Part shown: in pieces, positions 9,789 through 22,041 of the stretch
Position numbering within the stretch: position 1 is the first letter of the stretch
Layout: the number at the start of each line of letters is the position of its first letter
NCBI GenBank assembly: GCA_025869455.1
Contig: JAOZVT010001048.1
Span: 1 to 33,252, forward strand
From: Prosthecobacter sp.
GTDB lineage: Bacteria > Verrucomicrobiota > Verrucomicrobiia > Verrucomicrobiales > Verrucomicrobiaceae
Length of the DNA stretch: 33,252 bases
Direction of reading: 5' to 3'
Made by a program: the position numbers and the translations under genes
Notes under the pieces: model-generated
Databases searched by the model: none
What the model was told of the DNA's origin: nothing
What the model saw: the letters and a program-made list of their open reading frames with translations, nothing else

Positions 9789-10397
9789 TCACTGCATGGC
9801 GCGCAAAGCCTCGCGGATCAGTTTGTCAGCGCGCACAGGTTCCGTGGCCATTTTGACCAATTCATTGACGGTTTTCTGGGCTTCGGACTGTTTGTAGCCT
9901 AGGGCAATCAGGCCGAGGACCGCGTCGCTGACAGCAGCCTGCTTCGGATCATGCGTACCACGGGCCACTTCGGCGGCCTGCCAGGCATCCACCACCCCGA
10001 CCTTGTCTTTGAGTTCCAGGACAATGCGTTCCGCCGTCTTTTTCCCCACGCCTTTGATCCTGGCCAAGGCAGCGGTGTCATTGCGAATGACCGCATCTTT
10101 GAAAGCAGGCACGGGCATGCCACTGAGGACCGAAAGCGCCATCTTAGGGCCGATGCCAGAAACGCGATCAATGAGCAGGCGGAAGAGATCCCGTTCGTCC
10201 TCCGTGTAAAAGCCAAAGAGGGTGTGCTCCCGCTCCGTCACATGGTGATGCGTGAGCAGACGCACCTCGCCTCCTTGCTGAGGCAATTTGTCAAAAGTGG
10301 TTAGGGGAATGTGGGTGGCGTAGCCCACGCCTCCTACATCCACAATGGCTTGGTGAGGGTAAGCTTCGGCAAGTTTGCCACGAAGGAATGCGATCAT
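9789..10397 (-). CDS. ruvA: Holliday junction branch migration protein RuvA
   Basis: MIAFLRGKLAEAYPHQAIVDVGGVGYATHIP; HHHVTEREHTLFGFYTEDERDLFRLLIDRVSGIGPKMALSVLSG; RIKGVGKKTAERIVLELKDK. Confidence 0.97.
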   Translation of the reverse strand: MIAFLRGKLAEAYPHQAIVDVGGVGYATHIPLTTFDKLPQQGGEVRLLTHHHVTEREHTLFGFYTEDERDLFRLLIDRVSGIGPKMALSVLSGMPVPAFKDAVIRNDTAALARIKGVGKKTAERIVLELKDKVGVVDAWQAAEVARGTHDPKQAAVSDAVLGLIALGYKQSEAQKTVNELVKMATEPVRADKLIREALRAMQ

Positions 10398-10489
10398 GGG
10401 AGCATGAAGACGGGACTGCGGCTGGGTGCAAGGGCTTTGATGCTGGCGTGCTGTCGGAATGCGTGCTTCATTGAGATTCCGGCTAACCC

Positions 10490-11095
10490 ATGAAACGACT
10501 TCTCCTGGCTGTCATCTTTGCTTCCACCAGTCTCCTCACTCACGCCGGAGACAGGCGGTTGGAGACTTTGCTATTGCTGCCAGAGCCGAAGTTCATGAGT
10601 AACCCACTTTCGTTCAGTCCAGATGGGGCTGAGTTGACGGTATTTTCGCCAGCTCATGAAATTCTGGATGAGCCCGGCATTGTCATCTACTCCGCCGAAG
10701 ACTTCAAAAAACTAGGGCTGAGTGTGGAAACCTTTGCTGAGAGAGCCAAAAAGGCCGCTAACAAGCGCCTGCTCACCCTGAAGCCTGACCTCATCAAGAA
10801 TGCGGAAGGGCAGGTGCAGTACGCAGTTTACCGCAGCGAAGAGCCGACCATGGCGTCATTACTGGTGGCCACTTCTCTGACGGACACGTTTGAGAAGCTT
10901 TTTGGTCCAGAGATTTGGGTAGCTCTGCCAGACCGCCATTCTCTCTTTGTCTTTCCAGCCAAGCCCGAAGCTCTGGCCGAGTTTGCAGATGATTTGGCCG
11001 AGAGGTTTCAGTCGGATCCTCGCGCGGCCAGCCCAGAGATTTTTGAGATCAAAAAAGGCGTGGCCCCGAAAGTGGTGGGTAGCTTTATCAAGTAA
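10490..11095 (+). CDS. Hypothetical secreted protein, possibly DUF1444/YtpQ-like
   Basis: 201 aa, N-terminal signal peptide (MKRLLLAVIFASTSLLTHA); FGPEIWVALPDRHSLFVFP resembles DUF1444-type segments. Confidence 0.6.
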   Translation: MKRLLLAVIFASTSLLTHAGDRRLETLLLLPEPKFMSNPLSFSPDGAELTVFSPAHEILDEPGIVIYSAEDFKKLGLSVETFAERAKKAANKRLLTLKPDLIKNAEGQVQYAVYRSEEPTMASLLVATSLTDTFEKLFGPEIWVALPDRHSLFVFPAKPEALAEFADDLAERFQSDPRAASPEIFEIKKGVAPKVVGSFIK

Positions 11096-11110
11096 GCCTA
11101 TGGGGAGCGT

Positions 11111-12010
11111 TTACGCCTCTCTAGCGGCTAGATCTCCCATGCGGGCATAGACCTCCCGGCCCTGGGCGCTGTTTTCTAGCAGATCGTCCGCAAAGCGAAT
11201 GCGCCCTGGTTCGAAGATGGTGATGAAACAGGAGCCGCCAAAGCGAAAGTAACCTTTTTCATCCCCCTTTAGTACAGGCCTATCGGGGGCGGAGGTGTGT
11301 ACGACCGAGCCTACGCAAGTGGCCCCGACTTCTAGCAAAAGGACCTGGCCAAAAGGGCCGGTACTCAGGCGGGTGACGTAACGTTTGTTTTCCCAAAAGA
11401 TGCTGGGGCGCTTCAGAAAGGCGATGGGGCTGACGGAGTAGAGTGGCCCGTGGATCAGGCGCGGTGTGTCTGCGGTGCCTCCGCAGGGAAAGTGAAAGCG
11501 GTGGTAGTCGGTGGGGCAGAGGCGGGAGATCAATACGCTGCCTTTTTCAAATTGCTCCGCCAGAGCCGCATCTGCCAGCAAGGCGGACAGGTCAAAGCGT
11601 ACCCCTTTGACAAAAAAATCTCGGCACTCAGACACATCTGGAATCACAAAATGGCGACCATCGGCAGGCAGGGCCACTGAAGCAGGGTCTGCCACAATGG
11701 GCCGTGCTGCTGGCTTCAGCTTTCGATAGAAGAAGTCATTGAAACTCTGGTAGCTGGTCACTGGTTCAGCGAATTCTGTTTCATCCACGCCGAATTTTTC
11801 GATGAAGGGGCGAATCTTAGCGGCGCTCTTTGGATCGTCCATTTGGCAGCCATACCAGTCAGAAAACAGCGCTCTTTTGACCAACACATGCAGGGCAATC
11901 TTGCCCAAAGGGTTCTCATAGACAAAACGCAGAGGACCTTCTCCATACACAGCCTCGGTTTCCAGACGTTGTGTGAGGCGGTTGTAATACTGGATCGGCG
12001 TAGCGGACAT
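11111..12010 (-). CDS. psd: Phosphatidylserine decarboxylase
   Basis: From ATG 12010 (MSATPIQYYNRLTQRLETE; the track start at 12031 is GTG). SYQSFNDFFYRKLKPAARPI, CPTDYHRFHFPCGG, and the GGS processing-site motif RFGGSCFITIFEPGRI. Confidence 0.94.
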   Translation of the reverse strand: MSATPIQYYNRLTQRLETEAVYGEGPLRFVYENPLGKIALHVLVKRALFSDWYGCQMDDPKSAAKIRPFIEKFGVDETEFAEPVTSYQSFNDFFYRKLKPAARPIVADPASVALPADGRHFVIPDVSECRDFFVKGVRFDLSALLADAALAEQFEKGSVLISRLCPTDYHRFHFPCGGTADTPRLIHGPLYSVSPIAFLKRPSIFWENKRYVTRLSTGPFGQVLLLEVGATCVGSVVHTSAPDRPVLKGDEKGYFRFGGSCFITIFEPGRIRFADDLLENSAQGREVYARMGDLAAREA

Positions 12011-12021
12011 AACAGGATAAG

Positions 12022-12048
12022 TTTGCCCCACTTAGGGCCAGGGGCAAA
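12022..12048. promoter_or_regulatory. 8-bp perfect inverted repeat in the psd / hypothetical divergent intergenic region
   Basis: TTTGCCCC (12022-12029) N11 GGGGCAAA (12041-12048). Confidence 0.4.
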
Positions 12049-12078
12049 TGTCAGTTGGCCCGAAGGCGTGATTGCTGC

Positions 12079-12852
12079 ATGATAACGACCATGGCAGTGG
12101 ATTCATTACCTCCGATCACGGAAAGCCCACGTCACCGTTCCGGTTGCTGGCGCTTGCTGGGTATCTTCTTGGCTTTAGGTCTGATCCTGGGCGGCTTCAT
12201 GGCTTGGAAATTCATGGATGTGACCAAAGCGGCTATGGCCTGGATCACGGAGAACGCGGTGACGCAGGACATCAATGAAACCTTCCGTCAATCCGTTACG
12301 CAGATCGTGTCCACGAAGGGAGACATCCTGGAGGTGGCGACCATGGAGACGGATGAAACCATCACGAAGTATGACATGAAGTCCATCTTCAATCAGACCG
12401 TTTACCTGGGGACCACCATCTCAGAGATCCGAACGCCGGTGGTTTATCGTTACCACATCAAGCTTTCTGATGGTTGGCAACTGCGAGTGGATGGGAATCA
12501 GTGCATTGTCCACGCACCCGCCCTGCGTCCTTCACAGCCCCCGGCCATCCGGACCGAAGGCATGCAAAAAAAATCTGAAGCCGGCTGGCTACGTTTCAAT
12601 GCGGCTGAGAGTCTGGCCGAGCTGGAAAAGAACCTCACTCCAACGCTGGAAAAGCGGGCAGGGAATCGCAGTCATCTCAATCTCATTCGTGAATCCGCGC
12701 GCAAATCCGTGGCCGAGTTTGTGAAAAAATGGCTGCTCACTCAGGAGCGCAATTCGATGGGTGAGATCGACAGCATCACCGTCATTTTTCCAGACGAAAT
12801 TCCACCCAATGGCGAGCCAAGGACCATGCCGCCGACGGTGCTGGTTCCTTGA
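12079..12852 (+). CDS. Hypothetical membrane-anchored protein (DUF4230-like)
   Basis: N-terminal TM segment LLGIFLALGLILGGFMAWKFM followed by a soluble domain (ILEVATMETDETITKYDMKSIF...). Confidence 0.6.
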   Translation: MITTMAVDSLPPITESPRHRSGCWRLLGIFLALGLILGGFMAWKFMDVTKAAMAWITENAVTQDINETFRQSVTQIVSTKGDILEVATMETDETITKYDMKSIFNQTVYLGTTISEIRTPVVYRYHIKLSDGWQLRVDGNQCIVHAPALRPSQPPAIRTEGMQKKSEAGWLRFNAAESLAELEKNLTPTLEKRAGNRSHLNLIRESARKSVAEFVKKWLLTQERNSMGEIDSITVIFPDEIPPNGEPRTMPPTVLVP

Positions 12853-12969
12853 CGGGTCGAAGACTGCATTTAAGAGCGTGAGTTAGTTTTTCTGGATTGG
12901 CGTCAAGTTTCAGCATCCGAAGTCAGGGATAGGCAGCAGGCCTTGATTGCTCGTGCTGGGTAGAACTCT

Positions 12970-14958
12970 ATGCTGGATTTCCTATCCTCCATGTTACGTC
13001 ACGTTCTATCATTGGTTTTGCTTGCCGGTACTTGTCTTGCAGAACCGCATTTACCTCCCGGTACAATGCCCTTGCCCTCCGCCGCTGAAAAGGGACGTGG
13101 GCCACTGGCGTTGGTGAATTTGAATCATCATGTGTTAGGCGCGTGTTTTGTTTATGGCGGAAAGTTTCCAGATCTTTTTGTCGCGGGTTACGGTGGTGCT
13201 CAGGCGGTGCATTTGTTTCGCTGGGTGGATACCGCTGACACAAGTGCGCCTGTGTTTGCCCAACCAGTGGAGTTGAAGTGTCCGTTTAAAGACAAGGGTA
13301 CGGTTTTTCAAACCAAGGATGGGAGCATCCAGGGGTTATGGATTGATAAAGAGGCGCTGGTACAGACCGTCTTTGACCGTGAGACTCTGGAGTTCCGCGA
13401 AATGGCCAGACTGCCTCTCGATAAACAAATCAAGAGTCCTTCTAGTCTGGCCGTTCTAGCGAATGCGGATGGCAGCTATGATCTCGCCTTTGAAATGTCC
13501 AATGGTGGCAAAGGCCCTCCAGGTCATCCCTGGGCAGAAGATTGGCGGCCCTATAACTCTTCCGGTATTTCGGTGGGGGAATTGCGTTATCGCTATCTCT
13601 TCGGCGCGCATTTGCCTGCTTTATTGAAGGGGCCGTTAACGGAGGTCAGGCAAATCACGGCCACTCAGAAAGAGGTTTTTTATTCCATGCACCAGATCAC
13701 CGGAGTGAATCTAGGCCACGGGCATGAACGTGATTTGGTCACGGGCTCGCGTCAGGGAAATCTGGTCTTTTATCACAACCCAGTACCCATGGGTTTTAAG
13801 CTGGAGAAAAAGAGACTTGCAGCGGGTCCAGATGGCAATGCCTTGCGTCACCCGAGCATCAATCCCAGTGTCTGTGCTTACCCCAATGCGAAGGGCTTGT
13901 CGGACATCATTGCTTGTGGAGAAGGCTCGCTCTATTTCTATCGATTCACTGGCAAGTTCACCGCCAGCGGAGCGCCGATTTACCAGCCTCCTGTTTCCGT
14001 TCTTCAAGAGCAGGCAGATCTTTATGCGGGAACGTTGCCGACGCCGACCACGGTGGATTGGAATGACGATGGGGTCTTGGATATCATGGTGGGTAATTCG
14101 GAGGGCTTCATTTTGTTTTTCGAAAACATCGGCAGTAATGATGAGCCACGTTTTCTTCCTTCAACGCGGGTTCAAGCCGGTGGCCAGGATATTCAGGTAC
14201 AGGCAGGTTATGCTGGTAGTTTGCAGGGAGTGCAGGAGGCGCGCTGGGGCTATCTTTCCCCCAATGTCGTGGATTGGAATGAGGATGGACTGCTGGATAT
14301 TCTCACGGGAGACATCACCGGGAACTATCACATTTATCTCAATCGAGGATCGAAAAAAGAGTCCCAGCTTGATCCGGCTCACCCGCTTTATTGTGATGGC
14401 TTAGATCTGCATGGCATCTGGCGCGTGCGACCTGCTGCGGCTAAACTGGGCGGGCGTATGGCCTTGGCGCTGGTGGATGGAGAAGATCAGTTTCACCTCT
14501 ATTGGAGGGTGGATGATTACAACGTGGAGGATGCCGGGAAACTCCGGTTGAGTGATGATAAAATCATTGGAGCTAGCGGCGGAGTGGGTGGCATGAGCGG
14601 CCGCTGTAAGCTGGACTTCTTTGATTGGAATCAAGATGGCCACTTGGATCTTATCTTGGGCACCGGGCGGGTGAATTCCATCCCGGATCGTGAAACAGGA
14701 TTTCCTATGCCAGCCATTGGCAAGAAGACCCTCGGCACGCCGTTGCTCATGTTGAACACGGGCACGGACAAAAGACCACGCTTTGCCATGCCTGTGCCAT
14801 TTCGTGATGAAAACGACCACATCATTCAACCTGGAGGTGCGCATGAAACGGGTGCTGTGGGAACCTACCTGGGGAAAGACGGACCGAACTTGCTCATCTG
14901 CAATGAAGCGGGACGCCTGTTTCTGCTGTCAGGAAAAAATCTGAAATGGAAACCATGA
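12970..14958 (+). CDS. Secreted FG-GAP/VCBS repeat protein
   Basis: Signal peptide LSLVLLAGTCLA; repeated DxNxDGxxD motifs: VDWNDDGVLDIMVGNSEG, VDWNEDGLLDILTGDITG, FDWNQDGHLDLILGTG. Confidence 0.88.
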   Translation: MLDFLSSMLRHVLSLVLLAGTCLAEPHLPPGTMPLPSAAEKGRGPLALVNLNHHVLGACFVYGGKFPDLFVAGYGGAQAVHLFRWVDTADTSAPVFAQPVELKCPFKDKGTVFQTKDGSIQGLWIDKEALVQTVFDRETLEFREMARLPLDKQIKSPSSLAVLANADGSYDLAFEMSNGGKGPPGHPWAEDWRPYNSSGISVGELRYRYLFGAHLPALLKGPLTEVRQITATQKEVFYSMHQITGVNLGHGHERDLVTGSRQGNLVFYHNPVPMGFKLEKKRLAAGPDGNALRHPSINPSVCAYPNAKGLSDIIACGEGSLYFYRFTGKFTASGAPIYQPPVSVLQEQADLYAGTLPTPTTVDWNDDGVLDIMVGNSEGFILFFENIGSNDEPRFLPSTRVQAGGQDIQVQAGYAGSLQGVQEARWGYLSPNVVDWNEDGLLDILTGDITGNYHIYLNRGSKKESQLDPAHPLYCDGLDLHGIWRVRPAAAKLGGRMALALVDGEDQFHLYWRVDDYNVEDAGKLRLSDDKIIGASGGVGGMSGRCKLDFFDWNQDGHLDLILGTGRVNSIPDRETGFPMPAIGKKTLGTPLLMLNTGTDKRPRFAMPVPFRDENDHIIQPGGAHETGAVGTYLGKDGPNLLICNEAGRLFLLSGKNLKWKP

Positions 14959-15299
14959 TTCCGACCCTACGTGTATCTTTGCTTTTAGTGCTCCTCTTGC
15001 TGGGTGCTGTGGTGCTACCTCATCACGTTGGCGCGGAGACTCGGCCTAACATGGTATTCATTCTCGCCGATGATTTGAGTTGGAGCGATCTGGGCTGCTA
15101 CGGGCATCGTTATCACGACACACCGCAGTTGGATAAGCTTGCCCGTGAGGGGCTACGCTTTACTCAAGCCTATGCGCCTGCACCCATCTTCTCGGCCTCC
15201 CGCGCGGCGAAACTGCGCCGTCTGTTAGATGACTACCTTCACCAAGCAGCTGCTCGTCTTCCTACACGAGCTAATCACCCAACCCCAAAGCAACCATGA
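14955..15299 (+). pseudogene. Internally deleted sulfatase remnant (N-terminal and C-terminal ends fused in frame)
   Basis: Signal peptide and N-term MVFILADDLSWSDLGCYGHRYHDTPQLDKLAREGLRFTQAYAPAPI, then FSASRAA (CxxSR-type site with F for C), then directly a sulfatase C-terminal-like KLRRLLDDYLHQAAARLPTRANHP. Overlaps upstream stop and downstream start by ATGA. Confidence 0.8.
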
Positions 15300-16762
15300 A
15301 AATACTGTTACGAACCTTCTGCTTTCTGGCTTTATCCACGCTTTCTGTTAGGGCGGCGGAAAAGCTCAATGTCCTCTTCATCGCTTCGGATGACCTGCGC
15401 AATGATCTGGGTTGCTATGGTGATAAAGTGGTGAAAACACCGAACTTGGACCGCCTAGCCAAACGTGGTTTGGTCTTTGATCGTGCCTACTGTCAGCAGG
15501 CCTTGTGCAATCCTTCCCGCGCCTCTCTGATGACTGGACGTCGTTTGGATGCGCTGCGCCTCTGGGATCTGCCAATGCATTTCAGAGACACCACGCCGGA
15601 TGCCGTGACACTGCCTCAGCATTTTAAAAACAACGGCTATTTCACGCAGAACATCGGTAAGGTCTTCCACAATTGGATTCATGAGGTTCAGGGAGATCCC
15701 ATCTCCTGGAGTGTGCCTGCGGTGATGCACTTTGCCTCGCATGCCATGGATAAAGCGGAGGTCACGGGGGAATTACCACCAAACTCGGCTAAGGATCCCA
15801 AATGCGAGTGCCGTGATGTGCCCGATGAAGCGTACTTTGATGGTCGGGTCGCCTCCTTAGCTGTCAAAGCCCTGGGTGATTTGAAGACCAAGGATCAGCC
15901 GTTTTTCTTGGCGGTCGGTTTTTGGAAACCGCATTCACCTTTTAATGCGCCGAAACGCTATTGGGATCTCTACAATCGTGATGAAGTGCCCATGCCGAAG
16001 AATCCTGATTGGCCACAAGACGCACCGCGCGTGGCTTGGCATGATAGCCGTGAAATTTTGGGCGGCGGTTCCAAAGCACGCACGCTCTCGCCTGAAGCTG
16101 TGCGGGAAATCCGTCATGGTTACTTAGCCAACATCAGCTACATGGATGCGCAGATTGGTCGGGTGCTGGATGAATTGGATCGTCAGCAACTCACGGATAA
16201 AACCATCATCGTTTTCTGGTCAGATCACGGCTACCATTTGGGTGAACAAACGCTGTGGGCCAAGACATCAAACTTTGAACTCGATGCACGCGTGCCGTTG
16301 ATCATTGCTCAGCCAGAGGGCAAGACGGTGGGACAAAGAACGCTGGCCTTGACCGAGCTGATGGACCTTTATCCCACGCTTTCAGAACTGTGTAAGCTGC
16401 CAGCTCCCCCCAAAGTGGATGGCGTCAGTTTGACTCCTATCTTGGCGGATGTTTCTGCCAGCGTTCATCCCGCCGTACTCACGCAGCATCCGCGACCTGC
16501 GTACTATGATCGGGAACCTACCAAATCACCCAAACAGATGGGTTACTCCATTCGCACGGCTAAGTATCGTTACACCGAATGGCGTGATTGGAAGACAGGG
16601 GAAACCACAGCTACGGAGCTTTACGACCATGAAGCGGATCCGGATGAAACGCGCAATATCTCGCTGGATCAGGATGCGATGCCTGTTGCGAAAGAGCACG
16701 CCAAGTTGCTGCAAGAGATGAATCCCCTGGTGAAACCCGGTTGGACGCCTGCGCTTCCTTAA
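15296..16762 (+). CDS. Sulfatase (iduronate-2-sulfatase-like, Cys-type)
   Basis: 488 aa; LNVLFIASDDLRNDLGCYGDKVVKTPNLDRLAKRGLVFDRAYCQQALCNPSRASLMTGRR with CxPSR formylglycine site; FFLAVGFWKPHSPF; VFWSDHGYHLGEQTLWAKTSNFE. Confidence 0.95.
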   Translation: MKILLRTFCFLALSTLSVRAAEKLNVLFIASDDLRNDLGCYGDKVVKTPNLDRLAKRGLVFDRAYCQQALCNPSRASLMTGRRLDALRLWDLPMHFRDTTPDAVTLPQHFKNNGYFTQNIGKVFHNWIHEVQGDPISWSVPAVMHFASHAMDKAEVTGELPPNSAKDPKCECRDVPDEAYFDGRVASLAVKALGDLKTKDQPFFLAVGFWKPHSPFNAPKRYWDLYNRDEVPMPKNPDWPQDAPRVAWHDSREILGGGSKARTLSPEAVREIRHGYLANISYMDAQIGRVLDELDRQQLTDKTIIVFWSDHGYHLGEQTLWAKTSNFELDARVPLIIAQPEGKTVGQRTLALTELMDLYPTLSELCKLPAPPKVDGVSLTPILADVSASVHPAVLTQHPRPAYYDREPTKSPKQMGYSIRTAKYRYTEWRDWKTGETTATELYDHEADPDETRNISLDQDAMPVAKEHAKLLQEMNPLVKPGWTPALP

Positions 16763-16799
16763 TCGCGGAAGCCGGGTTAATTGGGGCCAAACACAAAAA

Positions 16800-16848
16800 C
16801 GAGCCGGAAGTTTCCTTCCGGCTCGTCGGTGGGGGTTTGGGTTTTTTT
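16800..16848 (+). terminator. Rho-independent terminator downstream of the sulfatase operon
   Basis: CGAGCCGGAAG TTTC CTTCCGGCTCG hairpin followed by a T-rich tract ending in seven T. Confidence 0.75.
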
Positions 16849-16902
16849 ATCGTGAGTTCCGTCAGCGCAAGCTCCCGGTATGCGAAGAAAGTTCTCTCAA
16901 GA

Positions 16903-16947
16903 TAAAAAAATTTAGAAGAGCGACCTGCCTTTACAGACAGGCCACTC
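16903..16947 (-). terminator. Probable terminator of groEL
   Basis: On the minus strand an imperfect hairpin GAGtggCCTGTCT-GTAA-AGGCAGGtcgCTC followed by a U-rich stretch (TTTTTTTATC), about 35 nt past the groEL stop. Confidence 0.65.
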
Positions 16948-16980
16948 CTGTATGAGTTCAAAATGAACTCATTTATTCCA

Positions 16981-18609
<1,629 letters not shown>

Positions 18610-18641
18610 TTAAATGAGGTGTTAGGGGTTTGGGTTTTGAA

Positions 18642-18938
18642 TTAAGCGAGGATGCCGAGGATGTCGGTTTCGTTGACGATGATAAGGTCTTCACCGTTAA
18701 CTTTGACTTCGGTACCGCCGTATTTGGAGATCAGGACCTTGTCGCCAGCCTTCACGGTGAAGAGGGTGCTCACGTCTTTGCCTTCGTCGTCTTTGCCAGT
18801 GCCAAGTGCGAGCACTTCAGCTTCCTGGGGTTTTTCCTTGGCGGTGTCAGGGAGGAAGATTCCACCTGCGGTTTTTTCTTCGCTGATAGAGCGCTTGAGG
18901 AGGACGCGGCGTCCGAGCGGGGTGATTGCGGTAGCCAT
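18642..18938 (-). CDS. groES: Co-chaperonin GroES (Hsp10)
   Basis: [45 protein letters not shown]...[27 protein letters not shown]. Confidence 0.97.
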   Translation of the reverse strand: MATAITPLGRRVLLKRSISEEKTAGGIFLPDTAKEKPQEAEVLALGTGKDDEGKDVSTLFTVKAGDKVLISKYGGTEVKVNGEDLIIVNETDILGILA

Positions 18939-18992
18939 AGTTGGTCTATTTTCTGCTAGCGGTTTAGTTGTTCTGTTTGGTTTGGTTCATCT

Positions 18993-19039
18993 GCCCGGCT
19001 TGCAGTCACATAAGGGTTTCATGTGGCGGCTAGCCGGGC
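18993..19039 (-). promoter_or_regulatory. Two-stem hairpin in the groES upstream region
   Basis: GCCCGGCT / AGCCGGGC 8-bp outer stem, 4x4 internal loop, GTCACAT / ATGTGGC inner stem (one G.U), 9-nt loop; no U-tract on either side. Confidence 0.5.
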
Positions 19040-19092
19040 GGAAATTCTTTTGGGGAAATTGAGCGGGGAGAGAAGTCGGAGGCGGACGGGTT

Positions 19093-19887
19093 TTATTTCG
19101 CCGGAGGCGTGTTTTCTTTGATCGATACGCCATTGCTGGCGCGTTCGGCACCGCCGTAGCTCAGCTCAGGGCTGGCTTCGCCGATCTCTTCGACAAGAAA
19201 GTTGACGATTTTCTTGGGATCTTCCGAAAGCACGGCTTGTAGCATCCGGGATTTCTGCGGGTCATCGTATTTGGAAATATCCATATCTAGACGGACAGAT
19301 CCTGGTGTGCCTTCCAGACCTTTCATTCGAGCGGCCAATTCCACGGTGGAGTTGATTTTGTTCTGCAGGCCTTTGTCTTGGCCGAGTTTGGTCAGAGCCA
19401 CTTTGAGGCTCTCATTCACTTCGGGAACACCCAGCAATTCAGTCGCGGTTTTGTTGGGGTACTTGGAAATGATGTCTTCCGCTTCTTCAGCCAGGGCATC
19501 CTTTTCAGCAGCGACCTTCTTTTTTGGGTCTTCTGCCAAGGCATCTAATAGATTGGCGTCCATGGCCTCAGCGGAAATGATTTCCGCTTTTGGGGCGGGC
19601 GCAGGCGTTGGGGCCTTCGTCGTTTCTGGAGTTTTGCCACAGGCAGCGAGCAGGATCGAAAGCCCCACAACACTTACGAGGCGTGAGCGACGACCTCCCT
19701 CGCCCTTCGTTAGAGGGGGCAGGGGTTGGTCGCTAGGTGACACAATCTCGAATGAGCTTTCGGCACCATCACCCTCACCTAACCTCTCCCTGAGGGAGAG
19801 GGACATGACACAAGCACTTCCCACCGCACGCTGGGACGCTTTGCGCGCTTCGGAGATGGGAGAATGCTGTGGTATGGATAGGGACAT
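19093..19887 (-). CDS. Hypothetical lipoprotein
   Basis: Lipobox-containing signal sequence LVSVVGLSILLAAC-GK preceded by a repeat-derived N-terminal extension; Ala/Lys/Glu-rich C-terminal region. Confidence 0.7.
   Translation of the reverse strand: MSLSIPQHSPISEARKASQRAVGSACVMSLSLRERLGEGDGAESSFEIVSPSDQPLPPLTKGEGGRRSRLVSVVGLSILLAACGKTPETTKAPTPAPAPKAEIISAEAMDANLLDALAEDPKKKVAAEKDALAEEAEDIISKYPNKTATELLGVPEVNESLKVALTKLGQDKGLQNKINSTVELAARMKGLEGTPGSVRLDMDISKYDDPQKSRMLQAVLSEDPKKIVNFLVEEIGEASPELSYGGAERASNGVSIKENTPPAK
19690..19805. repeat. Palindromic repeat-like element (CCCTCNCC...CCTCTCCCTGAGGGAGAGGG type)
   Basis: Contains CCTCTCCCT-G-AGGGAGAGG perfect palindrome (19783-19801) and a related CCCTCGCCCTTCGTTAGAGGGGG arm; resembles intergenic palindromic repeats widespread in bacterial genomes (recalled, not searched). 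Confidence 0.6.
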
Positions 19888-19931
19888 ACGGAAGACTCGT
19901 TTGATTCGGCGGTGTGGCGTTTGCCCTTAGC

Positions 19932-21884
<1,953 letters not shown>

Positions 21885-22041
21885 GTTATTTGGTTGTGGG
21901 GAAAAGGTTGGTTGGAAGGTTTTGGTGCTTCTTATATGGCAGGTGCTGTGCCAGCATGGTTATTTAAAAGATAATGCGTTGATGATCAGTAATTTACGAA
22001 TTGAACTAGGCATTTAGCGGTCTCCCCATTAGAAGACAAAA

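Noticed and set aside
16734-16778. AACCCGG...CCGGGTT and GCTTCC...GGAAGC pairings spanning the sulfatase stop codon
   Set aside because: Partly overlapping, interrupted by a long one-sided bulge, and followed closely by a better terminator at 16800; not convincing as a separate element.
18939-19092. CIRCE element upstream of groES
   Set aside because: No TTAGCACTC-N9-GAGTGCTAA-like sequence could be found by eye in this region.
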